A DNA stretch of 64,000 nucleotides, taken from positions 16,635,836-16,699,835 of the forward strand of contig CM072516.1 of assembly GCA_036898135.1 (NCBI GenBank), given 5' to 3'. The notes beneath the pieces are model-generated. The model had not been told where the DNA came from, searched no databases, and worked only from the letters and a program-made list of their open reading frames with translations. Both the position numbers and the translations under genes were made by a program. This DNA is from Oncomelania hupensis. Lineage: Eukaryota; Mollusca; Gastropoda; Littorinimorpha; Pomatiopsidae. Positions 45,961 to 58,757 of the stretch are shown piece by piece (the stretch's first letter is position 1; the number at the start of each line of letters is the position of its first letter).

Positions 45961-46896
45961 CTGATAGTCTGCAATAAAATCCAAACTTGCAACGGCAGTT
46001 ATAGACGAAGATGAAAGTGACAAGGCCACGTTTAGGATCGTTTCGTTAATGAACCATTTCATGGGCAAAGGAAAATGGGTAAATCACATTAGCGGCTGGA
46101 GGCCAAGTTTTAGAATTTATAATCAGTCTTCTACATGCACTTTCTCGACGTAAAGAACTTTTAAATTCATCTTTAAATACACCAGGTGGCATCAAGCTTT
46201 CGATGGCCACCACTGCCACCATCTCACACATCTAGCCGTATGTATGTCCGCAAAATTGTAAAATAGGTTACACTTATTACAGCCATCGTTTTATATTTCC
46301 TTCATCCAGAATGCTCTTGATTAAAATTATTTCGGTGAAAAGATTTTAAATAAATAAACTGTTGCTGTAACTGTAGCTGTTGTTTTAATGTGTATCCACC
46401 CAAAAGCCTTTAGCTTTCCATCCATTCAATTCAAACCTTTCCTAAATGAGTTCACTTCGGTTGAAAGACCTTTTAAAAATGGGATGAACTAAACTTCTTA
46501 TTTTCTACCTCACAAACGTCGTCCACGTGCAGTTTAAAATTCCAATCATTGTTTGCACTGGAGCTAGCGTCAGACTATTGAAAGGAAGCAAAGGCAGGTT
46601 CCAAGCAAAGCCACACATGTACAAACACCATTAGCTTACCAATGCTAGCTGCTGCTGCGGTTGTGTTCCCACGCGCATACCACAGCAGTATTGTCTACGT
46701 TTGTGGCACTTTTCTACTGCGCTATTACGCATCAATATTGTGTCTCTGCGAACGCTTATATATAAATAATAGGGTTTAGCATGACACTGCACCAAAGCTA
46801 ACTGATTTGTAATACGTCTGCTCTCAATCTAGATACAATTAATCAGGAAACACGACGCGTAGATCTGCCTGCTCCCTCCGTATACGGTTGTGACAT
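45961..46896. other. No feature recognised
   Basis: No supported gene or repeat. Confidence 0.4.
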
Positions 46897-46950
46897 TATT
46901 GAGACTGAGACTGGGACTTTATTCGTCTGTAAAATTTACATATAAATTTC
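46897..46950 (-). mobile_element. LINE 3' tail, (CAGTCT)n
   Basis: On the minus strand TTTTACAGACGAATAAAGTC is followed by CCAGTCTCAGTCTCAATA, that is, an AATAAA-like signal and hexamer units. The sequence to the right (to about 47160) may be 3' UTR, but no coding remains are seen. Confidence 0.5.
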
Positions 46951-47569
46951 GGCTGCACAAACATAGTAAATGTAAACTGTAGAATATCATAAAAAGAATG
47001 ACATGCAGAACAACAAAAATAAATAGTTCAACACATAAAATATAATAAAACAACAAGTATCCCACACCCCAAACATACTTGCGCTGTACACCCCCCACCC
47101 CTTCACCTTCTCACCCCCCCCCTCCCCACCATCACAAACTAACACCAATTGCATGTTTAGTATTGTTATGACGTATCTCATAATAAAATAAAATAAAATC
47201 TATTATAGTAAGACTGACACGAAAATTAACACAATAATCAAAATCACCGACGTTATTTCAAAATTCTTTTGTCTACGTCGGTGTCATAGCATTGTCTACG
47301 TACATCGGTCCCATAGCAACTTGCTACTGCAACCACAAGCTAGTATCCTATTTTGTATCATAGATATTGGATGAGATGGCAAGTAAAATTAATGCTGACA
47401 ACAAACTACATTCTGACATGTACTGAAGCTAGGCTATACACTACAGGCGCTGAACCCAAAAACTACTACTGTAACAACAAAGGGTTGGCGAACAAAGTGA
47501 CTGCTAGACAAAGGGTTTGTGTAAATCACAGGCATATGATATCTCACTGCAAAGAGTTTTAAAAAAACA
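46951..47569. other. No gene recognised
   Basis: Contains a C-rich stretch (47088-47127). The frames lack signatures. Confidence 0.4.
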
Positions 47570-47600
47570 ACTTTACTGTCCCTTTTTATCGGAAAATTCT
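47570..47600 (-). mobile_element. LINE 3' end fragment
   Basis: On the minus strand CCGATAAAAAGGGACAGTAAAG matches the 3' end seen at 26140-26172. Confidence 0.5.
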
Positions 47601-47633
47601 GGGCCCACTCCCTTACGGAAGGCGTAGTCGCAG

Positions 47634-47690
47634 CCTGTGGCGCGCCCAAATCCAACTTACCTAATATTAGTTGTATTTTTTAAAATGTAA
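47634..47690 (-). repeat. Fragment related to the 44.1 kb SINE end
   Basis: GTGGCGCGCCCAAATCC and CCTAATATTAGTTGT resemble 44097-44135 (GTGGCGCGCCTAAACCC and CTAACATTATTTGT). No head is present. Nothing is annotated from 47691 to 48163. Confidence 0.5.
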
Positions 47691-48163
47691 GATTGAGAGG
47701 TATCTGGAGTTGATGTTAGCGTCTTGTACTTATTCATGCGACTGTAACAGTAACAGACAACGCGGTATGTCCGTCTCCTCCGTTCGTCTACGTTTGGGTT
47801 TGCACGTCACTATTGAATTACACACAATAGGATACATTTATGAGATGTGCACTATTTGTAGATCTATCAACATTTGCTAGGACCAAAGTAGGCCTACAGA
47901 CTGACATTGTATTCAATATAATCGCTATAAATACCGCTATACATCACAAAACATAAATAAATAAACTGGCCCGAATCCAGCTTAAATTGTTTCAGGTATC
48001 AATATATCATTTCTGGCATTTTGTACACAATAACATGTTTACATACACGTTTTAAGAAACAGTGCAATCGAAACCTTCATCGGTCTCAGTTGATGAACTC
48101 AATTATTTTGTCTTTTGGCTTACGGTTTGAAGAGCTAAAATATCTTGTCTTTTGGTTCACGCC

Positions 48164-48836
48164 TGATTGATTGATTGATTGATTTATTGTTGCTTTAGGT
48201 CCAGCGGACTCTTCCGAGCCAAATCAGGACCGGACAACCCCCGATCCGCATAAAAGATCTGCTGAAACAACCCCAGTGGGAAAATTGAATGCCCTCCACC
48301 GGCCAGTCACTTTACAATAAAGACATCCCACGCGGGGGACGGCTGAGGGTTGACCTCAACTACGCGAACACCCCGGTTCCAAAAACAAAATAGAATACAA
48401 ACATCATTATAAATCATCAATGAAACACATACATATAAAATGCCTATAGTGCTAAATAGTACAATCATAGGAAGCCCTAGTGACCACCCGGCAGAAAGCG
48501 TCCAACACTCCCAAGCTGATCCAACAGACCTCATACACAAACAAGGAGTCTTGTCCAGGAAGAGTTTTCAAGAAAAAAGGTAGGTCATTGATCTAGCGAA
48601 AAAGAAGATAGTATAGCAGAGTGAAGGACAGAGCAGGAATAGGAAATAGTAAATGAGGAAGACAGCGACAGTGGGAATTTAAAGCACTAAATTTCCATAA
48701 AGTGGGGATACTATTTATACTGAAAACCCCCGGCACTCCAACGGGGGTACTGTTGCCGCAGTGAATCTGTCTTGCCTATAAAGGAAAGACAGGTTTTCAA
48801 CTGTGGCTTTCACTGTTCCCTTTATAGGTTTGAACA
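48164..48836 (-). mobile_element. Second copy of the (AATC)n-tailed retroposon
   Basis: Reverse-complement partner of 20411-21070, complete at both ends, with tail TGATTGATTGAT at the left. It differs by scattered substitutions and an 8-base insertion that completes an ACCCCCG/CGGGGGT hairpin (about 48727-48752). The short conserved frame SVGSAWECWTLSAGWSLG is kept (48307-48540). No target-site duplication was recognised, so it is probably older than the plus-strand copy. Confidence 0.9.
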
Positions 48837-49294
48837 ATCTACAGTGGCAAGATTGCTCATGACCCCAAGGGGTCCACGGCCTGATGAGCCATACTATTTT
48901 CTCATTTGGCTTATAGTATGTGTATCAGTTTATAGTCCCCTCTCTTCCCGATTAGGATTTTCAGAGAGGAGACTTTATAAACGGCTTATAGTCTGATAGA
49001 CCTAACTATTTATTTTCTTTTTGGCTTAGGGTTTTTTCATGAACCAAAGTATTTTCTCTGTTGATTAACGGTTTGAAGAACCGAAGTATTTTCTTTTGGG
49101 GCCCGACACTGACAGTGTAACATTGTTGGGTCTTGGCCACACAGAATCAAGGACACTTTTTATAACTCAAGTCAAGTTTTATTTTTCTTAAAATGTCGTG
49201 TAAGGCTAGGCTACTTTGTGAAGTAAAGAAATTATTTTGAAACACATAAAAACACTAAAACAATGCACACAAGCCAGTGGAAAAAACAACAAAT
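48837..49294. other. No gene; internal repeats
   Basis: Words such as TATTTTCT, TTTGGCTTA and TATAGTCTGATA recur loosely (48890-49100), perhaps an old duplication. No supported gene. Confidence 0.35.
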
Positions 49295-49304
49295 ACAACG
49301 ATTA

Positions 49305-49495
49305 GCACAGTGCAAGGAGGTAGAAGAAGAGGGAGACCGAAAAAGAGGTGGGAGGACAACATTCGAGAATGGACTGGTTTGACACTGAGCGAAACAGTCA
49401 GGGTTGCTGAGGACAGGGAAAGATGGAGTACGCTGGTTAAACGATCATCTGTGGTGCCCCTACGACCTCCGAGTTATAGGATATGATAAGATAGG
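49305..49495 (+). mobile_element. RTE element, 191-bp 3' fragment with target-site duplication
   Basis: Matches the RTE 3' end from element base 10440 to the tail. It is flanked by a perfect 10-bp duplication, ACAACGATTA, at 49295-49304 and 49496-49505. The tail is degenerate (GGATATGATAAGATAGG). The C-terminal coding sequence is intact in frame (GRPKKRWEDNIREW). Confidence 0.95.
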
Positions 49496-49505
49496 ACAAC
49501 GATTA

Positions 49506-50670
49506 ATTCAGTTGCAGTGCTGTACTAAATAAACGATTACTACAGCACAATCACAACAACAACAACAACAACAACAAAACGATGAAAGGACGGATTTTCA
49601 TCCTTCCACTGTTTATAATTTGACCATCTGACAAAACACGATAGTTTTCTTCGAGAAACACAAGAAAAAATTATTTGGGGAGAAAAACATTGACAAGGCT
49701 AACTAAATGCAATCGTATTCTTGGCTTTGATCTGCAATATTAATAAAATGAGAACCCGTCCACTACACCCTTTGTACTTACTTAGCTTGCATGAAACCAA
49801 CCACACACATTGGTATATGATTACTATATCAAACACCACAGAAAATGAGGAGTAAACTAAAGTCTTCTATCGAGTTTCAGCGACACAGCACCACCACACA
49901 CCATCTGATAACATTTGTTCGGCGTCGCACACACACTTTCTTTCACGGAGAATATAATTATAACGACACTGGGTTGGTGGGATAATATAATTATCACCCA
50001 ACATTAAACCAACAATACAGCATAAGCAAACTATTACTACAACGTCTTAACAGTTTCAACGCCAATCAACAACAACTACAACACATCTGCAACTGATAAC
50101 ACTTGTTGGGCCCTGGGCGTCACGCACAGGCACACACACTATCTACTCTTTTTACACACAGACCAGCCAGAAATAGGCTAATGGTTGAGTCACAAGCAGA
50201 TCCGCCTCACATATTACTTGCGGCAAACAAGACGATTCCAGAATTGCAGCAACACCGCCAGGCAATAAACCACTTGCCACCAGGAAATCCCCGATAGAGT
50301 TACCAAAACATATTTTCTCCTCCGCACAACATTCGCAGAACTGACTAATTTCGGATACCTACGATGGCAAAATTAATGAACTTTTTTTATTTCAGTATAA
50401 TACAATACACGATGGATCATTCTTGTTCCAACAGCTGTCTTCATTAATAGATGGCTAGATGGCAGGCGATATAAATTCACAAATCGTCTAGCACTGGTGC
50501 ACTGGAGATAATTCCCTTGATAGAGAATAAAGATACCTACCACAGGTGCTTCCAGTTCCAACAAACACAGCACAAAAACTCGGGCATCAATTTACTAGCC
50601 AACATCAACGATTTAGCTGCTTCTTCTTGTTACGTATTAGAAGTAGTCTATACGGCATTTAGTAGAATAT
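49506..50670. other. No gene; (CAA)n
   Basis: A short (CAA)n run lies at about 49553-49577. No supported gene. Confidence 0.4.
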
Positions 50671-50880
50671 GCGTTCCACTGATGTTGTGTGTCTGTTCCA
50701 CTCAACTGTATATCTATTCCACTGAGTTGTATGTCTGTTCCACTCAACTGTATATCTATTCCACTGAGTTGCACGTCTGTTCCACTCAACTGTATATCTA
50801 TTCCACTGAGTTGTATGTCTGTTCCACTCAACTGTATATCTATTCCACTGAGTTGCACGTCTGTTCCACTCGGCACTATA
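50671..50880. repeat. 42-bp minisatellite built of two 21-bp halves
   Basis: CTGTTCCACTCAAC starts at 50693, 50735, 50777 and 50819, with a partial unit at 50861. Each 42-bp unit holds two related 21-bp halves (TTCCACTCAACTGTATATCT and TTCCACTGAGTTGTATGTCT). Because 21 is divisible by three, several frames stay open on both strands; the minus strand reads QLSGTDI/QLSGIDI repeats. Coding is not otherwise supported. Confidence 0.95.
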
Positions 50881-51717
50881 CGGTCTTGGCAACACAGAAC
50901 TCGGTAAGCATAAGAGGGGGGGAGGAGTGTGCACGCCTTAAAACACCCAGGCAGTATTATTAGCCCAGAGGCCAGCTTCCTGTAAACGAGTCAAGAGTTT
51001 TTCGCGTCTGAACAACTACAGCGACTTGAGTAACGCGCGCAGTTCCCCGTCGCTCCCAGACAGGCACACAATCATTGTCCCGCCGCTTGTCAGAAGCCGT
51101 TGTTAAGGCTTCCCACTAAACGCACCTAGGTTGATGAGAATGCTGGTACGTGGAGATGGTGAAAATTGTGGAACTTACTGTGATGATGAGGAATAGTGAA
51201 GGCGGTATGAATGTGGCGAAGGGATTGGTGACGATGATGATGATGAAGAAGATGATGATGATAAAATCCAAGAACGCACAAAAGGTGATGAAAATGGATG
51301 TCTCTATTGCAGTGATGTTGCGCTGTAGACAGAATTGACTTGCAGTTAAAGCCAAACCAAGGACTAAAATAGACCTTTTCGCAGAATGAAAACTAATCTG
51401 TTCCTCTCCAGATACACGACGGAACACAGAATGAAAGTTCAATAGTCCGTCAAAATCAAGTTGACTATACCACAGTGTTCTTCTCTATCTGTTTTTGCTT
51501 CAGGCTTGTTAGTTCAAACCACAGGCACTCGCTATATAATAATACCTTCAATAATGGTACAGGATGCAGCCAATATAAAAATTTCAAAAAATAAAAATTC
51601 GATTTTCTTCCGTCTTCTAATAGCGATCTCCCTGCCTTTACACCACCTGTTTGAGTGATGTATGTGTATTTGGTGTGTGTGAGGGTAAATGAGACAGGTG
51701 AGCGTGTATGTTGGTAT
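50881..51717. other. No feature recognised
   Basis: GAT/ATG-rich stretches near 51180-51290 create Met-rich frames. No supported gene. Confidence 0.4.
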
Positions 51718-51765
51718 AGATCGCCGCGCTTTGAGCCTTGGGGAAAGGCGCGTACATAGCATCCT

Positions 51766-51832
<67 letters not shown>
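51718..51832 (+). mobile_element. SINE 3' end with expanded (ATT)n tail
   Basis: CGCGCTTTGAG, GGAAAGGCGCG, TACATAGCATCCTGTATT (51723-51770) closely parallels 1142-1190 of the SINE at 0.94 kb. About 22 ATT units follow (51767-51832). The tRNA-like head is missing or unrecognisable. Confidence 0.75.
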
Positions 51833-51833
<1 letters not shown>

Positions 51834-52603
51834 CCAGAGAAGCTGGTCACTTAGACACGACTGTTTGGTAACAACTATCTTCTCGGCATTTATGATTCAG
51901 ACTAGTCAGGCAAATAACATAAAAATGCAGGATAACAGCGGTGGATCTGTGCTGATATGGTTTAATTAATTACAGCATCGTAAGCACTCTCATAACTTCA
52001 AAGGATTGTTACTAATACTTATTAAGGTCATGGACACAACCTAATTGGTTTATTATTTATTTTATGCCTGATCACGACTATGATCTTAGATCAAGACTAA
52101 CTGTGAGTACTAAGCAAGGACCTGTTGAAACTACTTGCTTAAGTAAACACATACTCTTCTTCTCAGTATCTTTGATTCAGACCACGCCGGAAAAGATCAC
52201 ATATCCAGTCTTAGGCATGTGATAAAAACCTTAGCTCTTCTGGGTTCCATAAGGGATTAATTGACTAAAACATTGTCATTGTGCGTCAAAGAGCTTATAA
52301 CCTCATCAGTGTGTTATTATTCGCATTAGAAGATTGGAGGGGAACAGGGGGTGGGTGGTGGAAGGTATCTTACGTAATAGTAATTGTCGATGTATACATC
52401 TGCTGCTGAGGATGATGATGCTAGGGTTGTTACTGGTCAAATTTCTTTAGGTACAGTGCGCGGCTATTGGTGTCGTAACTATACAGTAGCACTTAGTTGA
52501 CCGTAATACCAAATACGGTAATTACTAATATAACTAAATGCTGCTGCTGCTGACGATGATGATGATGGTGATGACGATCATTGCGACGACAACAATTTGA
52601 TCA
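51833..52603. other. No feature recognised
   Basis: No supported gene or repeat. Confidence 0.4.
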
Positions 52604-52604
52604 C

Positions 52605-52659
<55 letters not shown>

Positions 52660-52675
52660 CTGATGATGATGATGA

Positions 52676-52713
<38 letters not shown>

Positions 52714-52734
52714 GGAGGAGGAGGAGGAGGAGGA
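52604..52734. repeat. (GAT)n/(GAG)n microsatellite
   Basis: About 36 GAT units with CAT and GAGAT interruptions, then seven GAG units. Confidence 0.96.
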
Positions 52735-53967
52735 TAGCATTAGTATTTCTGCTGCTAAAAAGATACCGATGAAAACGACGAAAACAATCGTAGTAGTGCC
52801 AGGTAGAATTTTCTACTGCTGCTGTTTAAAGTACAGCAACGACGATGGCGACATAACTCTCTTATTAATGTGCTCCAACAAAGCTCCGTCTTTATCGTAG
52901 CACAATGGAGATGCTTGCGACGGTTACGGTGAAGACGTCTGCAGCAGAAAGAAGCAGCCACAGCAATGGCAACAGTAATGCTGTTCTCCTGTGGGATGCT
53001 CGTGTTACCTCCGCTTCCCTCATCCTTCACTAGGGAGTCGTGTTTCGGTCAGAATGAACCCCGTCTTTCATACACGGTCTTGGCAGCCTCACGTGCGCTG
53101 AACACCCAGTCTCCCAGCTTCAGCCCCACATCATTACAGAGTATCAGAATGAACCTCGTCTCTTAGCCTCAGTCAACAAACATACACAATATCTCAGCCT
53201 AAAAAAAACAACAGCATATTTCAAGGCTGAAAATACTCGGTATTTGATTATAAGCGTACCGGACTTGAATATAACCGACATTCACTGTACAAGCTATTAC
53301 TTGACAAACCATTATTATCACACAGATAATTATTCTTGGACAAGGTGTATAGAATGAACCAAACAATGAATAATCGAAAACCCATCTCTATCGACAAAGC
53401 CGGATGTCGGTGCACATAAGCATTACCGACTGAGCCAAACAAAACCCCGAAAATTCAGTCTGCGAGATTTTAAAGGGACCCAATTTGACCACGCCCACAT
53501 CCACAGATCCTGTTAACATTCATAGTAGGTGTTGCCCCAGCCAAAAAAATAAGCTTGCAAAAAAAAAAAAAAAAACTTCGAAAATATAATAAATTCGGTA
53601 GCTTATGTACCTAGCACCCGCTAGCTACCGCTGTAGCGCTACACATATCATCTAGTAGAGCGTATTGGTGTACTGTTAAACAGGGGAAATCACTCTCTGT
53701 AAGGACACAAATGAAAATTCAAACTTGTAGTGGTTGGCTTGAGCAACTAAAGCCTACTTAATAACTGTTTTATGTAATAACAATGCATAGGCTAAACTCA
53801 TTTTTGCCAAACGTAAACACAAGATTCGAATTGGGACCCTATAAAGAACTAATAATACATACCATTACCTTATTTATCTCGGGAAAAATAATAACCACGC
53901 ATACCAGTTCCGACCTAGACGCTGTGATATATCTTTGATGTTAAACAAGAAGGCTGAATCCACTACA
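52735..53967. other. No gene; 95-bp spaced repeat
   Basis: CAGAATGAACCCCGTCT (about 53050) and CAGAATGAACCTCGTCT (about 53145) form a 95-bp spaced direct repeat. An A-run lies at 53559-53575. The 66-codon frame at 52966-53166 has no signature. Confidence 0.4.
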
Positions 53968-53977
53968 GACACACACA

Positions 53978-54033
<56 letters not shown>
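53968..54033. repeat. (CA)n microsatellite
   Basis: About 32 CA units with one AAC interruption. Confidence 0.97.
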
Positions 54034-54035
<2 letters not shown>

Positions 54036-55903
54036 GAGCAGCAGACAACGTCAAAGATCTTTCCGCTCTGTTCCAGTCTGCAGATGACACACAAAGCTTC
54101 ACAATGCTGTGCAACGCTCCGATGAACCAGCACGATTAAACTGTAGTCCTGGTCTCCGTATAGTAGTGAATTCCTAAACTTGGTCCTCATCACTCATCTG
54201 AACTGTAGCCTCATCTATCATCTGCAACCTCAGCCTCCCAAAATGACTTGCACACAAACCCTGAGAAGCCTAAGTTTTTAGAGCTACAGTCTTCCAGCCG
54301 CTTTAGCTAATCACAAACCGTTTCAACGGATCTGTTTTAGTAATTCAAAAATGTATGATAGTTCGTTGACTGCGGACTGTCCTAAATAAACATTCTTAGA
54401 CAATAACGGTTGCCCTCGTTCAAAAGACTTTTAAAACGATGGCTTTGTCCCAAAGTTTAGTCTTAGCCTTCTTTATTGCCTCGGGGTACAGGTCTCATTC
54501 TTTAAGGGAGACTACCTGCTCCTTGTAACCTACACAAACGTTTTGTCTCTGTATTAATCCTGCCAGCAGCCTTTCCTTTCTAATGGAGTTTTATTAACAA
54601 ACCCTTAATTGTAATTCTGTGAAAACGCAAGATCAGCTAGGGAGTGCCTCGTGGAACTCTGCGTGCAAGGAACCTTGTCAGAACCGCATATACAGTAATG
54701 TTTGATAAATATATGTATGTTTTTGTGAGCTTTATAAATATAATAAAACAGCGCCAAACATTCTCGGTAGAAGTGACTTACTACACTTAGTTCAAGTCCA
54801 GTAATGTCCCTCACTTGGTCATCATCCTCTTTTGTGATTATCAAGCTTGGTTGAGAGAAGAAAACCATCTATAGGATTGTATGCTTTCTTTGTCCGGGTC
54901 CATTAAGTACGCATTGCCAGAGGCGATACAGCCAAACTCAGAATACAGTCCTTTGATACAGGTAGGTTTCTAAATACAGACCATAGAACTAGAACTAATG
55001 ATTCTTGTCCTTCTGCATTGATATTAAACATTAAATCGGTTAACTTCAGCATATGACTAAATAATAGATCGCTTGTCCCTCGCCATGACACTATTAAAAC
55101 ACGGCTTCTTCAATGGAGATTTACGATTAGTACCCATTATGGTGGAATATTTCATTCATTATTTCTGTACCTGACCTCCGATCATGCATGGAATTTAAAC
55201 TACTTGAAACTGAATATTTTTTACATAATTTTGTCCATCTCCATGGAAATAAACATAAATATTTACGGGTTGACACCAACAGTCTCTCTTGGGACTAAAA
55301 GAGTTTTATCGGTCCCTTGGGTGGAATTAATGTTTTAACGGTTTGTTTACCTTTGTCTTCCAACCGTGCATTCAAATCCTTCACCCACATCAATGTAAGC
55401 TTTTGAACAGCGCTATACCGAGCATCCTAGATCTATCATGCCTACCGCTGACAATATTACAGGGCATTGGCCAAGCACTGTGTATAACAACTATATTTAT
55501 TTAGTTAGTTCGTACTCTATTATTTATTTTTACTTTTATTTATTACCAAAAATGTAATACCGCGCTTTTTTTTTTAAATTGTATTTTATATAAAACAGCT
55601 TTATGAGGCCAACAGGCTCTGGCATCATTGGAGCGCGCCAAGAGTGTGCCTTCCGGCAGCAGAGGAGTGTAAAAGTCTCCGAAGCTCTGGCTAAATAATG
55701 GCTGTCAGAAAGAGTTCAAGAGTTTGTTTTGTAATAATGCACGTGCAGCACTTTGGGATTGCTTCCCGAGTCGATTTCTATTAATACAGTACTTGCAGCG
55801 AAGAACTAAGCGGTAGCCAACTACTGGCCGCCTTCGTTTGACTCTTACTTCTTTTCTTTAGGCAATTTTACTTTACTATCTCTGATCCTCTTCTTCTTGT
55901 CCC
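54034..55903. other. No feature recognised
   Basis: 1.9 kb without supported genes or repeats. Confidence 0.4.
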
Positions 55904-56153
55904 CTCGCCGAAGCTCAGTGGCAGAGCGTTCGTCTGGCACACCGATGACACAGGTTCGAATCCCGTTGTGGGCGATATAGAGGTGGCCTTTTTCTCGCTG
56001 TCCATTCTAGCAGTATGATTGCTCTGGTGGTTCAGTGTTCATTTAGGTCCTTCACCCCTCTTCCATGGGATGGTTATCCCCCTGCCATATCGTCAATGAG
56101 TGTGGAAAAAGGTATACGTTCGTTCATTCTTCTTCTTCTTCTTCTTCTTCTTC
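55904..56153 (+). mobile_element. tRNA-derived SINE with (CTT)n tail
   Basis: A box AGCTCAGTGGCAG (55912-55924) and B box GGTTCGAATCC (55953-55963) at tRNA-like spacing. A ~165-bp unrelated body follows, then about eight CTT units (56128-56153). The acceptor stem does not pair, so a tRNA gene is unlikely. No clear target-site duplication was seen. Confidence 0.75.
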
Positions 56154-58280
56154 CATGTTCTATCTTTCTCCTTTCTTCTCCATCTTTTTTTCTAACACAG
56201 CATCAAAAGTAACAATTGTAATGTAACATTTTCTTGCTTTAATATTACGTGTCCCTGACCAAAACAAAAAGTACATGTTCGATTTCTTTCTTTCTTTCCT
56301 TCTTTCTTTCTTTTCTCATGTACTACTTTTCTTCCCAGAGAAAAAATGTACAATATTGACAGCTAGTTCAACCCATTTAATGCATTTTAGTAAACATGAA
56401 TTTGTGATGCAATGTTTTCTACCATTCCGTGTTTTCCAGCTACTTGCCTTTTTTCTCTTGACGTATTGGTCAATGGAGGAAATTCACAGCGATTAAAAAA
56501 TTTAGGGGTAGGGGTTGATGGGTGAAACGATTACATTACCAGATCCTACAGTCAATACAGATAATTCGTACAATTTTATTAACAACAAATCTGGTCTTTT
56601 CTTTTTAATGTTTCCATAATACCAAACAAACATTTCCAAGCGAGAATAAATGACGATCGGCAACAACAAAAAAAAAAAAAACTATAAATCACTGCAAGAT
56701 TTTTTTTCCATATCTGCATCAACAGCGAATCAGCCAACCAGCAGGAGAATGTGGCTTTTAATCTTTGTATTTGTAAATACCTTAAATCAATTTACTCGTA
56801 AACATTCTTTGTTATAAATTCACGGTGGAAAATTCAATTCCCTCCTCCATCCCCTTCCTCAAATTATCTGTCACACACAAAGAATACTAGAGCTTAAAGC
56901 TCGCTTTAGTTAACTACCTAAATGCATTAACAACACTCGGAATCTAATTTCAATCCTTCCACATGATGAAAGTAAATAATTCAAATCATACCATAATGTA
57001 CACTTAAATATCTAAATAAAGACCGCAGCGATGCTTTTGCCTCATGAAGCAATTACAACATCATAAAATATTCGGTTCAGCGGCCGACTTTGAATGTAAT
57101 TGTTTTTCGTTGACCGGCCTAATCGATGGAAAAACTTTTGTCTGTTTTACAGTGACGGATTTTGCTGTTCTGTTAAGCAGTTAATTAATGTAACAGGTGC
57201 GACAAATCACACTACTGAGAATGGCTAACGAAAAGGGGGGAAATCAAACATTTTTACAGGCTACTGGATACTACAACATGAACAGTTCGTAAGAAAGCAG
57301 GATGGGACCAAAGCGAGCAGTTTAGCATTAAGACTTATCCTAAAGTGTGTTACTTGTCTTCTGAATCCCCCATCTCTTACCTCTTTCCAGCTAGGGGAAA
57401 CACGGAGAAATTGCAGCATGATCACCAAGGACAAGGAAGAATAGGCTCTCAAAACTCCTCCTAACCAGATCCTACGCACTGAAATAACCACCAAATTGAT
57501 CAAAACAGAAAGATGGCCAGGTGCTGCTATCAGTCCGGCGGTAAATTCAGTGTATGCCTGCGACTGAGTGCGTGGAGGCGAATTTGGTAGGTCTTACTGG
57601 TTTTTATAACATTTACATATAAATCCCATTCCATCAATCTAAACGTTGAAGGTAGTACCTTGTTGAATTGAATGACGGCTGCTGTGACTGCTCCATACAA
57701 AGAGAATCAAAGCCGAGTAGTAAAAACTCCTGCTTTTGAGTAAGACTTTTCCTACTGGGTGTCTCAACTACTTAAAATAGAGAGAGAATATTTCCTCAGA
57801 TACTCTGTTCAGTCTGCGTATTTAGAGACTGGAAAGCATATACCTATATAGACCTACTCAGCAGTGTCTGACACTGGGAATGGCCCTGTGAGTGAGTGAT
57901 CACGACGACTGCCGTTGTCCTTTCTCCGGCCTCCAGGCAGAAGAGCGAATTCAGCCAGCCCGGGCATATCTTTTTAAGAGATTGGCTCGCTTGTTGCGTC
58001 AGTCGGTCTTCGACCGCCGGACCGGTCTTTTATAAACAAGCTCTGGCACCTGACACGAAAAAGCTGTTTGCGCTGTACTGTACCCAGTACATGTAGTCTG
58101 CGGCTCTTTGCTTCATTAGTCTGTGCTCGGTATTAACATAGACGCTCCTCCTCTCTCACAGTCGTTGTATATATATCTTGGTGGACTACTAGTTATTACT
58201 GGCTGTGGTTGCAGTATAGGCGCTTGAAGCTGAAGACTATGCTAGAACTGCGCTTTACAAAATATTATAAGTTCCTGTCA
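56154..58280. other. No gene; possible TATA element
   Basis: A GC-richer block at 57890-58140 contains TTTTATAAAC at about 58028, preceded by CCGGACCGGTC. It could be a promoter, but no downstream gene is seen. The 66-codon frame across it has no signature. The rest is AT-rich and unrecognised. Confidence 0.3.
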
Positions 58281-58708
58281 GCTGGGGATCAACCGTTTTG
58301 GGTTCTGCTTCTCTGTCTGTCTGTCCGGGCGCACTTTTCTCTGAAACTAATGGACGGATTTCTATGAAACTAGGTGGGTGGTTAGAACATAAATATGCCT
58401 ATCAAAACACAAATTTATGCAAATCGGGTGACGTCATCATGGTGGTTTTTTTTTTCTTTTAATAGTATTTTCTCCCCAAACTACTGGAGGAATTGGTTTA
58501 AATGTATTTAGACCCATGCCTCCAACAACAACAACAACAACAACAAACCGTACCTTGAGTGACGTAATCATGGTGACATCATCTTTTTCATTTTACTTCA
58601 TTATTTTTATTTTCTTTAAACTTCGTATGTAATTTAGAGTGCGCCGATGCTTTCAATCTAAAACAAAATGTAAGTAGGTCGGGTGACGTCATTATTATTA
58701 TTATTATG

Positions 58709-58756
<48 letters not shown>

Positions 58757-58757
58757 T
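58281..58757. repeat. Repeat-like segment with TGACGTCA words and (ATT)n
   Basis: TGACGTCA occurs at 58429 and 58684 in the same context (GGGTGACGTCAT), with TGACGTAA at 58560. The spacing is ~131 and ~124 bp, suggesting diverged tandem units. The segment begins with a CTGTCTGTCTGTCCGG-like word and ends in (ATT)n (58690-58757). A short (CAA)n lies at 58529-58547. It is probably a dispersed repeat. Confidence 0.45.

Noticed and set aside
48879..48890. Hammerhead ribozyme core (CTGATGAG)
   Set aside because: No GAAA core or helix partners occur at the needed spacing.
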